Origin: Lysobacterales bacterium
Lineage (GTDB): Bacteria > Pseudomonadota > Gammaproteobacteria > Xanthomonadales > Rhodanobacteraceae
Direction: 5' to 3'
DNA: 64,000 nt
Assembly (NCBI GenBank): GCA_017305055.1
Contig: JAFKMZ010000016.1
Location: 1-64,000 of the forward strand
Under the pieces are notes generated by a model that worked only from the letters and a program-made list of their open reading frames with translations, was not told the DNA's origin and searched no databases. Made by a program: the position numbers and the translations under genes. Positions 61,545 to 64,000 of this stretch are shown here, piece after piece; position 1 is the stretch's first letter, and each line of letters begins with the position of its first letter.

Positions 61545-61582
61545 ACCCTCTCCCCAACCCCTCCCCCGGCGGGGGAGGGGCT
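61545..61582 (+). repeat. Outer-side 38-nt terminal repeat of the DUF559 cassette
   Basis: ACCCTCTCCCCAA then CCCCTCCCCC-GGC-GGGGGAGGGGCT. It is the inverted partner of 61108-61145 and has the same orientation as the solo copy between sufD and sufS. It ends 6 nt from the pilC stop codon. Confidence 0.8.
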
Positions 61583-61588
61583 TGGCGG

Positions 61589-62829
61589 CTAGAACGTGCC
61601 GGCGAGTTTGAAGATGGGGAGATAGAGCGCCACGACCATGCCGCCGACGATGGTGCCCAGAACCACCATGATGATCGGCTCGAGCAGGGTGGACAGGGTG
61701 TCCACGGCGTTGCTCACTTCTTCCTCGAAGAACTCCGCCACCTTGAACAGCATGCTGTCCAGCGAGCCGGATTCCTCGCCGATCTTGGTCATCTGCACCA
61801 CCATGTTCGGGAACAACGCGGTCTGCCGCATCGCCAGCTGCAGCTGGTGGCCGACCGAGATGTCCTCGCGCATCTGGCGCACGGCATCGCGTCCAACGCT
61901 TCAACCAAGCGCACGCCGGCATGGAAGGTCACGCCCAGCGTGCGGGCAAAACGCGCGATCGCCGAGTTGCGCACGATGCTGCCCATGACCGGCATGCGCA
62001 ACGCCATGCGGTCCAGGAAGTGGGCGAACTTCAGCGAGCGCTTCTTGAAGTAGATGAACGCGGTGATGCCGATGACGATGACACCGATCACGATCCACCA
62101 GTAGCTCTGCATGAACTGCGAGGCGGTCACCAGCAATTGCGTCGGCGCCGGCAACGCCGCGCCGGCGTCCATGAAGGTCTTGGAAAACACCGGCACCACG
62201 AACAGCAGCATGATCAGGATGACCAGGAACACCACTGCCAGCACCATCATGGGGTAGAACAGGGCCTTCTTGATCTTCTTCTTGATCGCCTCGGTGCGCT
62301 CCTTGTAGGTGGCCACGGTGTCGAGCACGGTGTCCAGCACGCCGGAGGTCTCGCCGGCGTGCACCAGGTTGCAATACAGCTCGTCGAACTGCACCGGGTA
62401 GCGGCCCAGCGCCTCGTGCAGCGAGGAGCCACCCTCGATGTTCTGCTTGATGTCGACCAGCATGTTCTTGAAGCGGATGTTCTTCTGGCCGTCGGCAATG
62501 ATGTCGAAGGCCTGCACCATGGGCACGCCGGAGGCCATCATGGTGGCGATCTGGCGGCTGAATACCGCCACGTCTGCGGGCTTGACCGTACTGCCGGTGG
62601 CCCCGAACAGCGGCTTGGAGCGCTCGCGTACGGTTTGCGGGTTCATGCCCTGGCGGCGCAGCTCGGCCTTGACCAGCGAGGCGTTCTTCGCCGGCATGTC
62701 GCCCTTCATGCGCTTGCCGCGCTTGTCCAGCGCTATCCAGTCATAGGTGGTCAGCCGGCTGACATCGGCGCGCTTGGCACCGACCGCGCGGGCATTGCTT
62801 GTTGTAGTACGTGCTGTAGCGATCGCCAT
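61589..62829 (-). pseudogene. pilC: PilC inner-membrane pilus platform protein, frameshifted
   Basis: Residues 1-313 read as PilC (VFSRQIATMMASGVPMVQAF, AGETSGVLDTVLD, SAIARFARTLGVTFHAG) to LVEALD. Then the frame is lost near 61889. The rest resumes in another frame as AVRQMREDISVGHQL and ends normally with VALYLPIFKLAGTF. Compared with other PilC proteins about twelve residues (SVxGATGNxVxx) are missing at the junction, consistent with a ~34-bp deletion. PilC is required for pilus assembly. Sequence error is the main alternative. Confidence 0.85.
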
Positions 62830-62969
62830 GCGATGTGTACCTCTTGAATGTCCGCCGCGCGGGCCCCCTCGACTGCGCCTGCGCGGACGCTGATGCAGCT
62901 CCTGCCTGTCCCCGTGTCGCCAATCTGCCGCGGCCTGCCGACCGGGCGGTCAGTGGCCTGGCTCGCGCC

Positions 62970-64000
62970 TCATTCCGTGATGACGCGGTTGATTTCGGTC
63001 AAGCTGGTGACGCCCTGCTTGACCTTGCGCAGCGCCGACTCGCGCAAATCCCTTATGCCTGCCCCACGGGCCACGTCGGCAATCTCCAGCGCGTCGCCAC
63101 CTTTCAGGATCACGCGCTGGATTTCCTCCAGCATCGGCATCACCTGATAGATGCCCACGCGCCCCTTGTAGCCATCATTGCACGCTGAGCAACCCACGGC
63201 CTCATACAGGGTGAAGCCTTCATCGATGTCGGCCTGGCTGAAGCCGATCTTTAGCAGGGCCTCGGGTGGCAGGTGCTGCGGCTTCTTGCAGTCGTGCAGG
63301 CGGCGCGCGAGGCGCTGGGCCACGATCAGGCTCACCGACGAGGTGATGTTGTACGAGGCGATGCCCATCTTCATCAGGCGCGCCACGGTCTGCGGCGCGT
63401 CGTTGGTGTGCAGGGTGGACAGCACCATGTGTCCGGTCTGTGCCGCCTTGATCGCAATCTCGGCGGTTTCCGTGTCGCGGATTTCGCCGACCATGATCAC
63501 GTCCGGATCCTGGCGCAGGAAGGCGCGCAGCGCGCGCGCGAAGGTCATGCCGCGCTTCTCGTTCTGCTGCACCTGGTTGATGCCGTCGACGCGGATTTCC
63601 ACCGGGTCCTCCACCGTGGAGATGTTGCGCTCCTCGGTGTTGAGCATGTTCAGCGCGGTGTACAGCGACACGGTCTTGCCCGAGCCGGTGGGGCCGGTCA
63701 CGAGCACCAGCCCGTACGGCTGGTGGATCGCGTCGACGTAGAGCTTCTGCTGGTCAGGCTCGTAGCCCAGCTTCTCGATGCCGAGCTTGGCGGACGAGCC
63801 GTCCAGGATACGCAGCACGATCTTCTCGCCGAACAAGGTGGGCAGCGAGCTGACGCGGAAGTCGACCGAACGCGTCTTGGACAGGTTGAGCTTGATGCGG
63901 CCGTCCTGGGGCACGCGCTTTTCGGCAATGTCGAGTTGCGCCATCACCTTGAGGCGCGCGCCGATGCGGGGAGCCATGCGGGCCGGCGGGCTGACCATGG
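62970..64000 (-). CDS. pilB: Type IV pilus assembly ATPase PilB (5' end off window)
   Basis: The frame stays open to the window edge; the C-terminal ~343 residues are seen. Walker A is GPTGSGKTV, Asp box [10 protein letters not shown], Walker B IMVGEIRD, His box HMVLSTLHT. The C-terminal zinc motif is [12 protein letters not shown] paired with LHDCKKP, where most relatives have LCxxCK, so one Cys is missing. PilB drives pilus extension. No pilin gene lies in the 140-nt gap to pilC. Confidence 0.95.
   Translation of the reverse strand, partial: MVSPPARMAPRIGARLKVMAQLDIAEKRVPQDGRIKLNLSKTRSVDFRVSSLPTLFGEKIVLRILDGSSAKLGIEKLGYEPDQQKLYVDAIHQPYGLVLVTGPTGSGKTVSLYTALNMLNTEERNISTVEDPVEIRVDGINQVQQNEKRGMTFARALRAFLRQDPDVIMVGEIRDTETAEIAIKAAQTGHMVLSTLHTNDAPQTVARLMKMGIASYNITSSVSLIVAQRLARRLHDCKKPQHLPPEALLKIGFSQADIDEGFTLYEAVGCSACNDGYKGRVGIYQVMPMLEEIQRVILKGGDALEIADVARGAGIRDLRESALRKVKQGVTSLTEINRVITE

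Larger units (their letters stand above)
61108..61582. mobile_element. 475-bp DUF559 cassette with inverted terminal repeats
   Basis: Two inverted 38-nt repeats (37 of 38 identical) bracket a single DUF559 gene. The cassette lies 16 nt from the pilD start and 6 nt from the pilC stop, in a place where pilC and pilD are normally adjacent. No transposase is encoded and no clear target duplication is seen. The repeats belong to a family with a third, solo copy at 1044-1085. Mobility is inferred. Confidence 0.5.

Noticed and set aside
61509..61922. N-terminal extension of the DUF559 protein into pilC
   Set aside because: The upstream part is an out-of-frame reading of pilC; ATG 61508 gives a complete DUF559 domain.

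Overview
The window is high-GC, almost fully coding DNA from a gammaproteobacterium of the order Xanthomonadales, most likely the family Rhodanobacteraceae (Rhodanobacter/Dyella-like). The placement rests on gene order and protein character: suf genes with a Rieske protein, gshB-tonB-yqgE-ruvX-pyrB beside a pilG-pilI-pilJ-chpA chemosensory cluster, pilB-pilC-pilD-coaE, and lgt-thyA-folA. It is inference; no database search was possible. No rRNA, tRNA, CRISPR array, prophage or classical insertion sequence is visible.

Layout. 1-5.2 kb: end of the Fe-S assembly operon (sufD, sufS), then an acyltransferase, a PanE-like reductase, an acetyltransferase and a Rieske ferredoxin. 5.3-9.3 kb (minus): parC, cfa, crcB. 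9.3-9.8 kb: a non-coding region with a 162-nt imperfect palindrome. 9.8-18.5 kb: Bcr/CflA efflux pump, hemE with a small WGR protein, aroB-aroK, an epimerase-like protein, a D-glycerate-kinase-like protein, pdxH, yggT-proC. 18.8-21.1 kb: pilus retraction ATPases pilT and pilU. 21.1-27.7 kb (minus): BI-1/YccA protein, a lipoprotein of unknown function, pyrB, ruvX, yqgE, tonB, gshB.

28.0-39.6 kb: a Pil-Chp chemosensory operon (pilG, pilI, pilJ, chpA, a chpB-like gene, chpC). It controls type IV pili and would act on PilT/PilU/PilB encoded in this window. pilH and pilK are absent and the chpB-like protein has altered key residues, so the adaptation branch looks eroded. 39.6-45.4 kb: rsmE, secreted proteins, and a gspN-nudE-cysQ-mazG(half) operon. 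45.5-51.2 kb: ybbA-ybbP ABC system, tesA, a two-component pair. 51.3-54.5 kb: fused 3-oxoacid CoA-transferase, a thioredoxin-like and a BNR/sialidase-like secreted pair. 54.8-56.7 kb: RegBA-type redox two-component system. 56.8-60.2 kb: dgkA, lgt, thyA, folA and (minus) coaE.

60.2-64 kb (minus): pilD, a DUF559 nuclease-like gene, pilC and the C-terminal part of pilB. The DUF559 gene sits in a 475-bp cassette bounded by 38-nt inverted repeats between pilC and pilD. pilC is interrupted by a frameshift that looks like a ~34-bp internal deletion. If this is not a sequence error, pilus assembly should fail although retraction ATPases and chemosensory genes are intact.

Repeats form a second layer: a GC-rich hairpin family (three copies, two flanking DUF559), a family sharing GGGCGGTA-type ends (9.45-9.61 kb and 18.57-18.66 kb), a REP-type palindrome before dgkA, and a palindrome that supplies the stop codon of coaE.
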